From Cryobacterium cryoconiti (GTDB lineage Bacteria > Actinomycetota > Actinomycetes > Actinomycetales > Microbacteriaceae): a stretch of DNA of 64,000 bases. This document shows, piece after piece, positions 35,517 through 47,051 of this stretch. The notes beneath the pieces were generated by a model. The model made no database searches, was not told where the DNA came from, and saw only the letters and a list, made by a program, of their open reading frames with translations. How positions within the stretch are numbered: position 1 is the first letter of the stretch; the number at the start of each line of letters is the position of its first letter. The stretch spans positions 145,351 through 209,350 of the forward strand of contig NZ_SOHA01000028.1 of NCBI RefSeq assembly GCF_004403065.1, read 5' to 3'. The position numbers were made by a program, and so were the translations under genes.

Positions 35517-36484
35517 GCGCGATACTTCCGGTTGAGCTTCCCGACGAAGCCACCCAGAGCCAGATTCGCCGCGGTGAACGCCGTCAGGAATCGACAGCGG
35601 CCAAACGCACCAAGAAGCGGCTGACCAGCCGCGGCGCCACCATGGCGGCCCTCGTGATCGCCGTACTCTGGACGATCCCGACGTTCGGGCTGTTCGTCTC
35701 CTCGTTCCGTCCGGCGCAGGAGGTGCGCACCACCGGTTGGTGGACGCTCTTCTCGAACTGGGGCCTCACCCTCGACAACTACAGCGACGTTCTGCAGGCC
35801 GGTAACAGCCAGCTGAACCTGGCCGGCGCGTTCATCAACTCGATCGCGATCACCCTCCCCGCCACGCTGCTCCCGCTGATCGTGGCCAGCCTGGCCGCCT
35901 ACGCCTTCGCCTGGATCGACTTCCGCGGCAAGAACGTGCTGTTCATCGCGGTCTTCGCTCTGCAGATCGTGCCCCTGCAGATGGCACTCGTTCCGCTCCT
36001 GCAGTTCTTCTCGCAGGGTGAGATCTTCGGCATCCCGGTGGTTTCCGCCATCAGCGACGCCGGCGGCTACTCCCAGGTGTGGATCGCGCACACGATGTTC
36101 GCCCTGCCGCTGGCCATCTACCTGCTGCACAACTTCGTGTCGGAGATTCCCGCCGACGTCATCGAAGCCGCACGGGTCGACGGTGCGGGGCACGGGCAGA
36201 TCTTCTTCCGGATCGTGCTGCCGCTGACCATGCCGGCGATCGCATCCTTCGCCATCTTCCAGTTCCTGTGGGTCTGGAACGACCTGCTGGTGGCGCTGAT
36301 CTTCGCGGACGGCGCGGTCGCCCCGATGACCAAACTGCTGGCCGAGATCACCGGAACCCGGGGCCAGGACTGGCATCTGCTCACCGCGGGCGCGTTCATC
36401 TCGATCCTGGTTCCGCTGCTCGTGTTCTTCTCCCTGCAGCGCTACTTCGTGCGCGGCCTCCTGGCCGGTTCGACAAAGGGCTAG
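35513..36484 (+). CDS. Sugar ABC transporter permease (AglG-like)
   Basis: 323 residues, MalG-type inner-membrane permease with six helices. The EAA loop is EAARVDGAGHGQIFFRIVLP. A charged N-terminal tail (about 1-40) precedes helix 1. The start ATG overlaps the upstream stop. Pairs with the AglF-like subunit. No hydrolase or ATPase follows. Confidence 0.94.
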   Translation: MSAILPVELPDEATQSQIRRGERRQESTAAKRTKKRLTSRGATMAALVIAVLWTIPTFGLFVSSFRPAQEVRTTGWWTLFSNWGLTLDNYSDVLQAGNSQLNLAGAFINSIAITLPATLLPLIVASLAAYAFAWIDFRGKNVLFIAVFALQIVPLQMALVPLLQFFSQGEIFGIPVVSAISDAGGYSQVWIAHTMFALPLAIYLLHNFVSEIPADVIEAARVDGAGHGQIFFRIVLPLTMPAIASFAIFQFLWVWNDLLVALIFADGAVAPMTKLLAEITGTRGQDWHLLTAGAFISILVPLLVFFSLQRYFVRGLLAGSTKG

Positions 36485-36493
36485 CCGCATCAG

Positions 36494-36561
36494 CAACTGT
36501 GCCCGTTTCGGACAAGTGTTCCCGCCCCACGGGCAACACATGTCCGGAACGGGCACAGTTG
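36494..36561. repeat. Long hairpin, diverged family B relative
   Basis: Arms of about 31 bp (CAACTGTGCCCGTTTCGGAC at the left end) with only two non-Watson-Crick positions and a 5-6-nt loop, 10 bp after the AglG-like stop. It shares GTGCCCGTTyCGG with family B but lacks GTCGAGAGTG. No T-run. A plausible operon end. Confidence 0.8.
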
Positions 36562-36637
36562 TGTCTCCGCGGGGGTTGCGGCGGGGGCCGGTCCGGGGTC
36601 GTGGGGAGGCAGTCGCGGGGGAGTTTAGAGTGAATTC

Positions 36638-38542
36638 ATGAGTGGAATGCACGGAGGCGGAGGAGGCGGCGGTCGGCGGGGCCGGGTCAGCGGTGGCGAC
36701 GCCGTGGCGCAGCGCGCCGAGAACGCCGAAGCCCCACGCATCCCCCATCTGCTGCGCCGCATCAGCGGCCTGTTCGCACCCCACCGGGCAGCACTCACCG
36801 TCACCGTGGTGCTCGTCTTCATCGGCGCGGCGCTCTCGGTGGTGCCACCCCTGCTCGTGCAGCGCGCCTTCGACGAGGGTCTGTTCCCGCCCGACGGCAG
36901 CCCGAACGTGCAGCACCTCGCCGTGCTCGTGGGTGTGATGATCGCCATCTACCTGGGGTCCCAGCTGCTCGGCGTCTGGCAGACCTGGCTCACCGCCACC
37001 GTGGGCAACTCGGTGATGGGTGCTCTGCGGGTGCGGCTGTTCACCCACCTGCAATCGATGGAACTGAGCTTCTTCACCCGCACCAAGACGGGCGTCATCC
37101 AATCGCGATTGCAGAACGACGTGGGCGGCGTCGCGAGCGTGCTCACCAACACGGTCTCCAGCCTGCTCGGCAACGCCGTCACCGTGATCGCGGCCCTGGT
37201 CGCCATGCTCCTGCTGAGCTGGCAACTGGCCATCGTGGCCGTGATCCTGATGCCCGTGCTGGTCTTCGCTCAGCGCCGGGTCGGCCAGGTGCGCGCCCGG
37301 ATCGCAGCCAAGACCCAGGAGTCGCTCTCGGATATGACGGCGATCACCCAGGAGACGCTGAGCGTCTCCGGCATCCTGCTCTCCAAGAGTTTCACCCGGC
37401 AGCAGACGGAGATCCGTCGGTACGCCGACGAGAACGCCAACCAGGTGCAGCTGCAGGTCAGCCAGCAGATGAGCGGTCAGTGGTTCTTCGCGATGGTGAG
37501 CATCTTCCTCTCCAGCATCCCCGCGATCGTCTATCTCGTAGCCGGGCTGTTGATGGGCAGCGGCACGACCGACATCACGGCCGGCACGATCGTGGCCTTC
37601 ACCACCGTGCAGTCGCGTCTGCTGTTCCCGCTTCTCGGCCTGATGCGCGTCGCGCTCGACCTGCAGACCTCGAGCGCCCTTTTCGCGCGGATCTTCCAGT
37701 ACCTCGACCTCACCTCGCTGATCCGGGACGCCCCCGATGCAGCCCCCGTGCCCACGGCCGGCGAGGCGGTGGGGCGGGTTGCCTTCGACCGGGTCACCTT
37801 CGCCTATCCGGACGCCGGGGAGGAGTCCCGCCCGACCCTGGACGACGTCTCCTTCACGATCGAGCCGGGCCAGTTCGCCGCGTTCGTCGGCCCGTCCGGC
37901 GCCGGCAAGACCACCGTGTCCTACCTCATCCCGCGATTCTACGAAGCCTCGGCGGGCCGGGTGCTCTTCTCCGGCGTCGACGTGCGCGCCCTCCGGCAGC
38001 AGTCCCTCGTCTCGCACATCGGCATCGTCAGCCAGGAGACCTACCTCTTTCACGCCACCATCGCGGAGAACCTCCGCTACGCGAAACCGGAGGCGACGGA
38101 TGCCGAACTCGAGGCCGCTGCCCGGTCGGCGAGTATCCACGACACCATCGCCTCCTTCCCGGCCGGGTACGACACGGTGGTGGGGGAGCGCGGCTACCGA
38201 CTCTCCGGTGGCGAGAAGCAGCGCATCGCCATCGCCCGGGTGCTGCTCAAAGACCCGGAGGTGCTCATCCTCGACGAGGCCACCAGCGCCCTTGACGCCA
38301 TCTCCGAGCGCGTCGTGCAGGCGGCCCTGGACACCGCGTCCCGCGGGCGCACGACCATCGCCATCGCGCACCGGCTCTCCACCATCGTGTCGGCCGACGT
38401 CATCTTCGTGGTGGACGCCGGCCGGATCGTGGAGAGCGGAACCCACACCGAACTACTCGCCGCGGACGGCGTCTATGCGCGCCTGTACTCCGAGCAGGTC
38501 ACGGCGCCGCCGGCGCCGCTGACGCAACTTCTCGCCGAGTAA
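36638..38542 (+). CDS. ABC exporter, fused permease-ATPase
   Basis: 634 residues. A Gly-rich N-terminal tail (MHGGGGGGGRRGR) precedes a six-helix type 1 exporter domain (about 50-340) and an ATPase domain with Walker A GPSGAGKTT, signature YRLSGGEKQRIAIARVL, Walker B VLILDEATSALD and switch His in IAHRLST. It acts as a homodimer or heterodimer to export lipids, peptides or drugs. Monocistronic here. Substrate not predictable. Confidence 0.93.
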   Translation: MSGMHGGGGGGGRRGRVSGGDAVAQRAENAEAPRIPHLLRRISGLFAPHRAALTVTVVLVFIGAALSVVPPLLVQRAFDEGLFPPDGSPNVQHLAVLVGVMIAIYLGSQLLGVWQTWLTATVGNSVMGALRVRLFTHLQSMELSFFTRTKTGVIQSRLQNDVGGVASVLTNTVSSLLGNAVTVIAALVAMLLLSWQLAIVAVILMPVLVFAQRRVGQVRARIAAKTQESLSDMTAITQETLSVSGILLSKSFTRQQTEIRRYADENANQVQLQVSQQMSGQWFFAMVSIFLSSIPAIVYLVAGLLMGSGTTDITAGTIVAFTTVQSRLLFPLLGLMRVALDLQTSSALFARIFQYLDLTSLIRDAPDAAPVPTAGEAVGRVAFDRVTFAYPDAGEESRPTLDDVSFTIEPGQFAAFVGPSGAGKTTVSYLIPRFYEASAGRVLFSGVDVRALRQQSLVSHIGIVSQETYLFHATIAENLRYAKPEATDAELEAAARSASIHDTIASFPAGYDTVVGERGYRLSGGEKQRIAIARVLLKDPEVLILDEATSALDAISERVVQAALDTASRGRTTIAIAHRLSTIVSADVIFVVDAGRIVESGTHTELLAADGVYARLYSEQVTAPPAPLTQLLAE

Positions 38543-38640
38543 CGCTGACTGGTCCCGCACAGCGGGCGCCGATAGAGTTGGCACGGCCCGAAACCCCGAC
38601 GACACACGCCCGACGACAGACCGTCGATGAAGGACTTTCG

Positions 38641-40005
38641 ATGAAAATTGCCGACACCGTTCTCGACCTCATCGGCGACACCCCGCTGGTCAGACTGCAC
38701 AAGGTGACCGAGGGGATCAGCGCCACCGTGCTGGTCAAGCTGGAGTACCTGAACCCGGGCGGATCCGCGAAGGACCGCATCGCGGTGCGCATCATCGATG
38801 CCGCCGAACGCGACGGCCTCCTGCTCCCCGGCGGCACCATCGTCGAACCGACCTCGGGCAACACGGGCGTCGGACTGGCCCTCGTCGCCCAGCAACGCGG
38901 CTACAAGTGCGTGTTCGTGCTGCCGGACAAGGTGGGCGAGGACAAGCGCAACGTGCTCACGGCGTACGGCGCCGAGATCGTGGTGACGCCGACATCCGTC
39001 GCCCCCGACCACCCCGACTCGTATTACAGCGTGTCCGACCGGCTGGCCCGGGAGATCCCGGGTGCGTTCAAGCCCAACCAGTACTTCAACCCGAACGGCC
39101 CGCTCAGCCACTACGAGACGACCGGTCCGGAGATCTGGCGCGACACCGACGGCACGCTCACGCACTTCGTCGCGGGCGTCGGCACCGGCGGCACCATCAC
39201 CGGCACCGGCCGGTACCTGCGCGAGGTCTCGGGCGACACCGTGCGCATCATCGGCGCCGACCCGGAGGGCTCCGTGTACTCCGGCGGCACCGGTCGGCCA
39301 TACCTGGTCGAGGGCGTGGGCGAGGACTTCTGGCCGGGGGCCTACGACCCGGCGGTCGTGCACGAGGTGATCGCCGTCTCCGACGCCGACTCCTTCGCGA
39401 TGACCCGCCGGCTCGCCCTCGAAGAGGGCATCCTGGTCGGCGGCTCGAGCGGCATGGCCGTCGTCGCCGCCCTGCGCGCGGCGAAAACCCTCGGCCCCGA
39501 CGACACCATCGTCGTGCTGCTGCCCGACGGCGGGCGCGGCTACCTGGGCAAGATCTTCAACGACGGCTGGATGCGCAGCTACGGTTTCACCAACGCGCCC
39601 GCCGGGCACACGGTCGGCGACCTGCTCGCAGCCAAGACCGGCGCCCTGCCGCCGTTCGTCTACGTGCACCCCAGCGCCACGGTGCACGACGCCATCGGGG
39701 TGATGACCGAGGCCAGCGTCTCCCAGGTGCTGGTGCTCACCGAAAAGCCCCCGGTGGTGATGGGGGAGGTCGTCGGCGCGATCGATGAACGCCGGCTGAT
39801 GGAACTCGTCTTCTCCGGGGAGGCGAAACTGGCCGACCGCGTCGGCGAGTTCGTCGCCGGCTCCCTCCCGCTGATCGGGGTGAACGAGCCCGTCGCGGCC
39901 GCGCGGGCCGCTTTCACCGGCCACGACGCGTTGCTCGTCACCGACGGCGGCAAACCCCTCGGCGTCATCACCCGCCACGACCTGCTCACCTACCTGAGCG
40001 CCTGA
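38641..40005 (+). CDS. cbs: Cystathionine beta-synthase
   Basis: PLP enzyme condensing homocysteine with serine to cystathionine. 454 residues. The PLP-binding Lys is K44 in NPGGSAKDR, with TSGNTGVGLAL and GTGGTITGTGRYL. Residues ~336-454 carry a pair of regulatory CBS domains, which separates it from cysteine synthase. There is no N-terminal heme domain. ATG 38641 has GAAGGA upstream. 23 bp before metB: together they interconvert homocysteine and cystathionine. Confidence 0.93.
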   Translation: MKIADTVLDLIGDTPLVRLHKVTEGISATVLVKLEYLNPGGSAKDRIAVRIIDAAERDGLLLPGGTIVEPTSGNTGVGLALVAQQRGYKCVFVLPDKVGEDKRNVLTAYGAEIVVTPTSVAPDHPDSYYSVSDRLAREIPGAFKPNQYFNPNGPLSHYETTGPEIWRDTDGTLTHFVAGVGTGGTITGTGRYLREVSGDTVRIIGADPEGSVYSGGTGRPYLVEGVGEDFWPGAYDPAVVHEVIAVSDADSFAMTRRLALEEGILVGGSSGMAVVAALRAAKTLGPDDTIVVLLPDGGRGYLGKIFNDGWMRSYGFTNAPAGHTVGDLLAAKTGALPPFVYVHPSATVHDAIGVMTEASVSQVLVLTEKPPVVMGEVVGAIDERRLMELVFSGEAKLADRVGEFVAGSLPLIGVNEPVAAARAAFTGHDALLVTDGGKPLGVITRHDLLTYLSA

Positions 40006-40028
40006 ACAGCATGACTAAGGACGAATCA

Positions 40029-41177
40029 ATGGCTCACAACTTCGATACCATCGCCATCCACGCCGGGCAGGAATTCGACCCGACGACCGGCGCCGTGATC
40101 CCGCCGATCTATCAGACGTCGACGTATGTGCAGGAGAGCATCGGGCACCTGCGCGGCGGCTATGAATACAGCCGCGGCGGCAACCCGACCCGCACGGTGC
40201 TGGAGACTCTGCTGGCCGCGCTTGAGGGCGGCAAGCACGGTCTGTCCTTCGCCAGCGGACTGGCCGCGGAAGACACCATCCTGCGCGCCCTGCTCGCGCC
40301 GGGCGACCACATCGTGCTGGGCAACGACGTCTACGGTGGAACGCATCGGCTGATCAACCGGGTGCACGGCGCCTGGGGCATCCTCAACTCCACCGTGGAG
40401 ATGAGCGACCTCGCCGCCGTCGAACAGGCCATCATCCCGGGCGAAACGAAGATCCTCTGGGTTGAGACGCCCAGCAACCCGCTGATGAAGGTCTGCGACA
40501 TCGCGGCCCTGGTCGAAATCGGCCACCGCTTCGGCGTGACCGTGATCGTGGACAACACGTTCGCGTCGCCCGCGCTGCAGCAGCCACTGTCCTTCGGGGC
40601 TGACGTCGTGGTGCACTCCACCACGAAGTACCTCGGCGGACACTCCGACGTGCTCGGCGGCGCCCTGATCATCAACGACGACGAGCTCGCCGAGAAGGCC
40701 CAGTTCCTGCAGTTCGCCGCCGGCCCCGTCTCGGCCCCGATGGATGCCTGGCTCACCGTGCGCGGAATCAAGACCCTGTCGGTGCGGATGGACCGCCACT
40801 GCAGCAACGCCCAGGCCATCGCCGAGCACCTGCAGGGTCACCCGGCGATCGACCGGGTCTACTACCCGGGCCTGTCGACCCACCCGGGCCACGAACTGGC
40901 GAAGAAGCAGATGAGCGGCTTCGGCGGAATGCTCTCGATCTCCTTCGTGGGCGGCGCGGCCGCGGCGCGTTCCTTCGCCGAGTCCACGCAGCTGTTCCAG
41001 CTCGCCGAATCTCTCGGCGGCGTGGAATCGCTGGTCAACTACCCCTCCGAGATGACCCACGCGTCGGTGCGCGGCACCGAACTCGAAGTGGCGGACAACG
41101 TGATCCGTCTCTCCGTGGGCATCGAGGATGTCGCCGACCTCATCGCCGACATCGATCGAGCCCTCGCGGCCGTCTAG
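40029..41177 (+). CDS. metB: Cystathionine gamma-synthase/lyase
   Basis: 382 residues. Cys/Met metabolism PLP family; Schiff-base Lys K200 in VVHSTTKYLGGHSDV, with YSRGGNPTR and ASGLAAED. Sequence alone does not separate synthase (O-acyl-homoserine plus cysteine) from gamma-lyase. Pairing with cystathionine beta-synthase favours a reverse-transsulfuration role (homocysteine to cysteine). ATG 40029 has AAGGA upstream. Confidence 0.9.
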   Translation: MAHNFDTIAIHAGQEFDPTTGAVIPPIYQTSTYVQESIGHLRGGYEYSRGGNPTRTVLETLLAALEGGKHGLSFASGLAAEDTILRALLAPGDHIVLGNDVYGGTHRLINRVHGAWGILNSTVEMSDLAAVEQAIIPGETKILWVETPSNPLMKVCDIAALVEIGHRFGVTVIVDNTFASPALQQPLSFGADVVVHSTTKYLGGHSDVLGGALIINDDELAEKAQFLQFAAGPVSAPMDAWLTVRGIKTLSVRMDRHCSNAQAIAEHLQGHPAIDRVYYPGLSTHPGHELAKKQMSGFGGMLSISFVGGAAAARSFAESTQLFQLAESLGGVESLVNYPSEMTHASVRGTELEVADNVIRLSVGIEDVADLIADIDRALAAV

Positions 41178-41242
41178 CCGGAACCAGACTGGCAGTTTCT
41201 TCGAGGAGTGTGTCATTTCTGCCGTTCCGGAGGGGCTGAGCT

Positions 41243-42595
41243 GTGCGGCACCATAGTCAGGTGACCACTTCTTCGCAGGAACTCTCCCGCCGGCCGGGCG
41301 ATTCGGCACCGGATGCCGCGACGCCCGGAGCTGGCAGCCTCGGCCTGCTGCAGGGCACGGCCCTGTACATCGCTGCGGTGCTCGGCACGGGCATCCTCGT
41401 GTTGCCCGGCCTGGCCGCCGCCGCGGCCGGGCCGGCATCTCTGGTCTCGGTGTTCGTCGTCTTCCTGCTGTCGATCCCACTGGCCGGCACGTTCGCCGCC
41501 CTGGCGTCCCGCTATCCGGACCCCGGTGGCGTCGCCAGCTATGTGCGCCGGTCCCTCGGGCAGACCTGGGCTCGGATGACCGGGTACTGGTTCTTTTTCG
41601 GCGTCGGCGTCGGGGCGCCCGTGGTGGCTGTGCTCGGGGCAGAGTATGTCGTGGCCATCGTCGGTGCGGAGCGTTCGGCGGTACCGTGGGTCGCCCTCCT
41701 GATCCTGGTGCCGCCGTTCGTATCGAACTACCTGGGCGTGCGGGTTTCGGGGGCGGCGCAGCTGATCCTCACCGGTGCGCTTCTCTTCGTGGTGGTCGGT
41801 GTGGTGGCGCTGGCATTCCCGTCCGCCGACCCTGACAACTTCGCGCCGTTTCTGCCACAGGGCTGGGGCGGCGTCGGCCAGGCCATCAGCCTGTTCGTCT
41901 GGGCTTTCGCGGGCTGGGAGGTCGGCACCCACATTGCGGGGGAGTTCAGGAATCCCCGACGGGTCATCCCCCTCGCCACGGCGATCGCCCTGGTCGTGGT
42001 CGGCGTCGCCTATCTGGCGCTGCAGTACGTCACGGTCGCCGTTCTGGGCGAGTCCGCGGCGCAGGGACAGGTTCCGCTGCTCGACCTGGTGGCGACGAAC
42101 GCGCCGGGGGTCGGCCCGGTGCTCGTCGCCGTGATCGCCGCAGTCGTGGCCGTCGGCGTGCTCAATGTCTACCTGGGGGCGTTCGGAAAGCTCGGCGCGT
42201 CGCTCGGCCGCGACGGCGACCTGCCCCGCTGGATGGCGGCCGGCGTGGAGGCCGGGGGAGTCCCGCGACGCAGCCTGACCGTCGTGCTGGCCATGATCGG
42301 CGCTTACTTTGCGGCCATGGTCGTCTGGGATCTCCCGCTGTCGGCGTTCATCCTGATCCACACCAGCTCGATGGTTGCCATCTACGTGCTCGGCACGATC
42401 GCGGCCGTACGCCTGCTCGACCGCTACACGGTGGGCTGGTGGTTGGCCGTCGTATCGGTCGTGCTCACGATCGGTCTCCTCGCGCTCGCGGGCTCCAACC
42501 TGATCGTCCCGGCGGTACTGGCCGCCCTGGCGGTGGCGGTGCACGCGGTGAAACGGCACCAGTCGGCGCGCCGGGCAACGCATGCCGTTGGGTGA
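41243..42595 (+). CDS. APC-family amino acid permease (YjeH-like)
   Basis: 450 residues, about 12 helices. Begins with the APC helix 1 motif GTALYIAAVLGTGILVLPGL and contains FVWAFAGWEVGTHIAGEFRN. It resembles YjeH-type methionine/branched-chain exporters. GTG 41243 follows GGAGGGG (41229-41235). Position after cbs-metB suggests export or uptake of a sulfur amino acid (inference). Confidence 0.83.
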   Translation: MRHHSQVTTSSQELSRRPGDSAPDAATPGAGSLGLLQGTALYIAAVLGTGILVLPGLAAAAAGPASLVSVFVVFLLSIPLAGTFAALASRYPDPGGVASYVRRSLGQTWARMTGYWFFFGVGVGAPVVAVLGAEYVVAIVGAERSAVPWVALLILVPPFVSNYLGVRVSGAAQLILTGALLFVVVGVVALAFPSADPDNFAPFLPQGWGGVGQAISLFVWAFAGWEVGTHIAGEFRNPRRVIPLATAIALVVVGVAYLALQYVTVAVLGESAAQGQVPLLDLVATNAPGVGPVLVAVIAAVVAVGVLNVYLGAFGKLGASLGRDGDLPRWMAAGVEAGGVPRRSLTVVLAMIGAYFAAMVVWDLPLSAFILIHTSSMVAIYVLGTIAAVRLLDRYTVGWWLAVVSVVLTIGLLALAGSNLIVPAVLAALAVAVHAVKRHQSARRATHAVG

Positions 42596-42732
42596 ATCGA
42601 TTCCATCTCGTCATGCCTGCAGGGGCATTCATCTCGGGCACAGCGCCCACGCCCGGTTTCCCGGGCTCCCGCGGCGCGGGGTCGCCGCAGGTGCGCCGCA
42701 CAGCGTCCCCGGCGTGCATACTGGTTCTGCGT

Positions 42733-42744
42733 TCACAATTGTGA
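42733..42744. promoter_or_regulatory. Probable LacI-family auto-operator
   Basis: TCACAATTGTGA, a perfect 12-bp palindrome inside GTTCACAATTGTGACC, 28 bp before the second LacI-type gene. A related site (GGTCACATATGACC) lies upstream of the sugar importer at 43908-43921. Confidence 0.6.
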
Positions 42745-42771
42745 CCGTGCACATACGACCAAGGTCTTCCC

Positions 42772-43791
42772 GTGACTCTCGATCTGCCCAAGGGGCGTGC
42801 CCCGAGCATCCGTGATGTGGCGCGCCTGGCGGGGGTCTCCCATCAGACCGTGTCCCGCGTGCTCAACGACCACCCCAGCATTCGCGATTCCACCAAGGCG
42901 AAGGTGCTCCAGGTCATGGAAGACCTGCAGTACCGGCCGAACCGGGCCGCCCGAGCGCTGTCGCGCGGGCGCTCACGCACCATCGGCCTGCTGTCGGCCG
43001 AGAGTGCCTACGGGCCGGCCAGCAGCATCGCCGCGATCCAGGATGCGGCCCGGGAGGCCGGTTACTACGTCAACACGGCCAACCTGACGAACGTCGATCC
43101 CGAGTCGATCGAGGCGGCCATCGACCACCTGATGAACCAGTCCGTGGAGGGGATCGTCGTGATCGCGCCGCAGGTGCGGGTCTTCGACGTTCTCGAACAG
43201 CTGTCGATCGAGGTGCCCTTCGTCACGCTGTCGTCCCGGGGCCTCCTCAACGACAACTCGCTGTCCGTCGACCAGATGACCGGGGCCAGGGAAGCCACGC
43301 GGCACCTGATCGACCTCGGGCACCGCCAGATCTACCACCTGGCCGGGCCTCAGGACTGGATCGAGGCCGAGGCGCGGATGCGTGGCTTCCTCGACGAGAT
43401 GTGGGACAGGGACGTGCCCACCATGGCGCCGATCCTGGGCGACTGGACCGCCGATTTCGGCTATCACGCCGGCCGGGAACTCCTCCGGATGCGAGATTTC
43501 ACCGCCATCTTCGCGTCGAACGACCAGATGGCGCTGGGATTCATGCACGCCTGTCGTGAGGCCGGGCTGGTGCTGCCCCGCGATATGAGCATCGTCGGCT
43601 TCGACGATATTCCGGAAGCGGCACATTTCTGGCCGCCGCTGACGACGGTGCGGCAGGACTTCGCCGAACTCGGCCGGCGGTGCATCGCCCTGCTTTTGAG
43701 CAGTCTCGGCGACGGGCCGCCGAGTGCTCGGCCGGAGCCGATCGTTCCGAAGTTGGTGGTGCGCGGATCGACCGCGCCGCCGCCGTTCTGA
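42772..43791 (+). CDS. LacI-family sugar-responsive regulator
   Basis: 339 residues. HTH IRDVARLAGVSHQTVSRVLN and hinge, then a sugar-binding domain (AIFASNDQMALGFMHA; MSIVGFDDIPEAAHFWPPLT). GTG start at 42772 with AAGG upstream. Located just before a multiple-monosaccharide ABC importer on the same strand, which it probably represses along with itself. Confidence 0.92.
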   Translation: MTLDLPKGRAPSIRDVARLAGVSHQTVSRVLNDHPSIRDSTKAKVLQVMEDLQYRPNRAARALSRGRSRTIGLLSAESAYGPASSIAAIQDAAREAGYYVNTANLTNVDPESIEAAIDHLMNQSVEGIVVIAPQVRVFDVLEQLSIEVPFVTLSSRGLLNDNSLSVDQMTGAREATRHLIDLGHRQIYHLAGPQDWIEAEARMRGFLDEMWDRDVPTMAPILGDWTADFGYHAGRELLRMRDFTAIFASNDQMALGFMHACREAGLVLPRDMSIVGFDDIPEAAHFWPPLTTVRQDFAELGRRCIALLLSSLGDGPPSARPEPIVPKLVVRGSTAPPPF

Positions 43792-43837
43792 CCGATCGCC
43801 CGGCGGCTTGTGAGGGGCTGTGGCGGGTGCCGGGCGC

Positions 43838-43921
43838 TGTTACGCAAGCGTGACAAACGGAGCTTGACACCACGACCGCCGACGGGTCTATAGTGACAAT
43901 GTGATCGGTCACATATGACCG
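43838..43921 (+). promoter_or_regulatory. Promoter and operator region of the monosaccharide importer
   Basis: TTGACA (43864-43869) and TATAGT (43889-43894) form a promoter with a long, 19-bp spacer. Upstream is an 18-bp dyad TGTTACGC-AA-GCGTGACA (43838-43855). Just downstream are TGTGATCGGTCACA (43900-43913) and the overlapping GGTCACATATGACC (43908-43921), which share TCACA/TGTGA half-sites with the LacI auto-operator. Confidence 0.6.
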
Positions 43922-43966
43922 GACACCACCACAAATTTCGAATCGCATGACATTGAGGTCAAGCTT

Positions 43967-44105
43967 GTGAGCACACTTTTCCACCTGCCCGGCAGCTCCG
44001 CTGCCGCCCTGCTGAGCGGGGGCGGGGTCGGCTTCTCCTTCAGCGCATCCAGCCCGTCTTCGGTGTGGGATGCCAGTCGTGGACCCGGGCGTGAGGAGTC
44101 CAACG

Positions 44106-44116
<11 letters not shown>
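43967..44116 (+). CDS. Possible 49-codon leader ORF before the importer
   Basis: GTG-started ORF ([20 protein letters not shown]...) with GAGG about 8 bases upstream. It lies between the importer promoter and its first gene and overlaps the ATPase start (44106) by 11 bp. Codon third positions are mostly G/C. No similarity is recognised; it could be a translational-coupling leader or chance. Confidence 0.3.
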
Positions 44117-45652
<1,536 letters not shown>

Positions 45653-45656
<4 letters not shown>

Positions 45657-46987
45657 GCGAAGACACGAGTACCCGCACGAGCGCGCTCGGTGATCTGAAG
45701 AAGATCTTCGGCAGCGGCAGCTCGAACCTGCGGCAATTCGGCATCCTCTTCAGCCTGATCGCCATCATCCTTCTCTTCCAGTACCTGACCGACGGGCTGA
45801 CATTGTCGTCCGGCAACCTGATCAACCTGGTCAGTCAGTACTCCTACATCCTGATCCTCGCCATCGGCATGGTCATGGTCATCATCGCCGGTCACATCGA
45901 CCTGTCGGTCGGTTCCGTGGCCGCCTTCACGGGCATCGTCGTGGCCACGGCCATGCGGGACTGGAACATGCCCTGGCCGCTGGCCATCCTGCTCGGCCTG
46001 GTCGTCGGCATGCTGATCGGGGCCTGGCAGGGAGCCTGGGTGGCCTACGTGGGCGTGCCCGCGTTCATCGTCACACTGGCCGGCATGCTCATCTTCCGCG
46101 GTGGCAACCAGGTCATCGGTAACGCCAACACCGTTCCCGTGCCCGACGGCTTCACGATCATCGGATCGGGCTACCTGCCGGAAGTCGGCCCGAACACGGG
46201 CTACAACAACCTGACCCTGTTGCTGGGCCTCGTCATCGTGCTGGCCGTCATCTTCTCCGAGTGGCGCGCACGCCGCGTGCAGAAGATCATGGGCTCCACC
46301 CCCGCACCGCTGTGGGTGAGCATCGTGAAGGTCGTGCTGCTCTGCTCCGTGATCGTCTACGCATCGATCCTGTTCGCCGGTGGCCGCGTCGGCACGAGCT
46401 TCCCCGTCTCCGGGATCATCCTCGGCGTGCTCGTCCTCTTCTACGCCTTCGTCACCCGCAACACCATCTTCGGCCGCCACGTCTACGCGGTCGGCGGCAA
46501 CAAGCTCGCTGCCGAACTCTCCGGCGTCAAGTCCCGCCGGGTGAACTTCCTCGTGATGATGAACATGTCGATCCTGGCCTCCCTCGCCGGCATGATCTTC
46601 GTCGCCCGCTCGGTGGCGTCCGGCCCGCAGGACGGCCTCAGCTGGGAACTCGACGCGATCGCCGCCGTGTTCATCGGCGGTGCGGCCGTGTCCGGTGGAA
46701 TCGGAACCGTCATCGGCTCCATCATCGGTGGCCTCGTGATGGCCGTGCTCAACAACGGACTGCAGCTGCTGGGCGTCGGCTCCGACTGGGTGCAGATCAT
46801 CAAGGGCATGGTGCTGCTCGTGGCCGTCGGTGTGGACGTCTGGAACAAGAGTCAGGGCCGCCCGTCGATCATCGGCCTGCTGACCCGCAAGAAGAAGACC
46901 GCCGAGTTCCCCGCCGAACCGCCCCTGGTCGTTCCCGACTCCGGCACCCCGGAGAGCGCTCGGCCGCAGTCGACCCTGCCTAACTAG
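45653..46987 (+). CDS. mmsB: Multiple-monosaccharide ABC importer permease (GguB/MmsB-like)
   Basis: 444 residues, CUT2-type inner-membrane permease with about ten helices. [20 protein letters not shown] and the [17 protein letters not shown] block are family hallmarks; the later [20 protein letters not shown] is also typical. Translationally coupled to the ATPase gene (ATGA). Confidence 0.93.
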
Positions 46988-47051
46988 CCGGGCGTCCGCG
47001 CCTCCCATTCCTATCCCTTCACCAAACCCCAACGAATAGAAAGTAATCACA

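Noticed and set aside
35474..38446. 990-codon minus-strand ORF and other very long antisense ORFs (for example within aceB, photolyase and mmsB)
   Set aside because: They lie opposite well-supported genes, have low-complexity Arg/Gly/Asp/His composition, and arise from high third-position G+C.
43838..43855. CRP/GlxR site
   Set aside because: The half-sites TGTTA/TGACA are 8 bp apart, not the 6 bp of the TGTGA-N6-TCACA consensus; kept only as a dyad.
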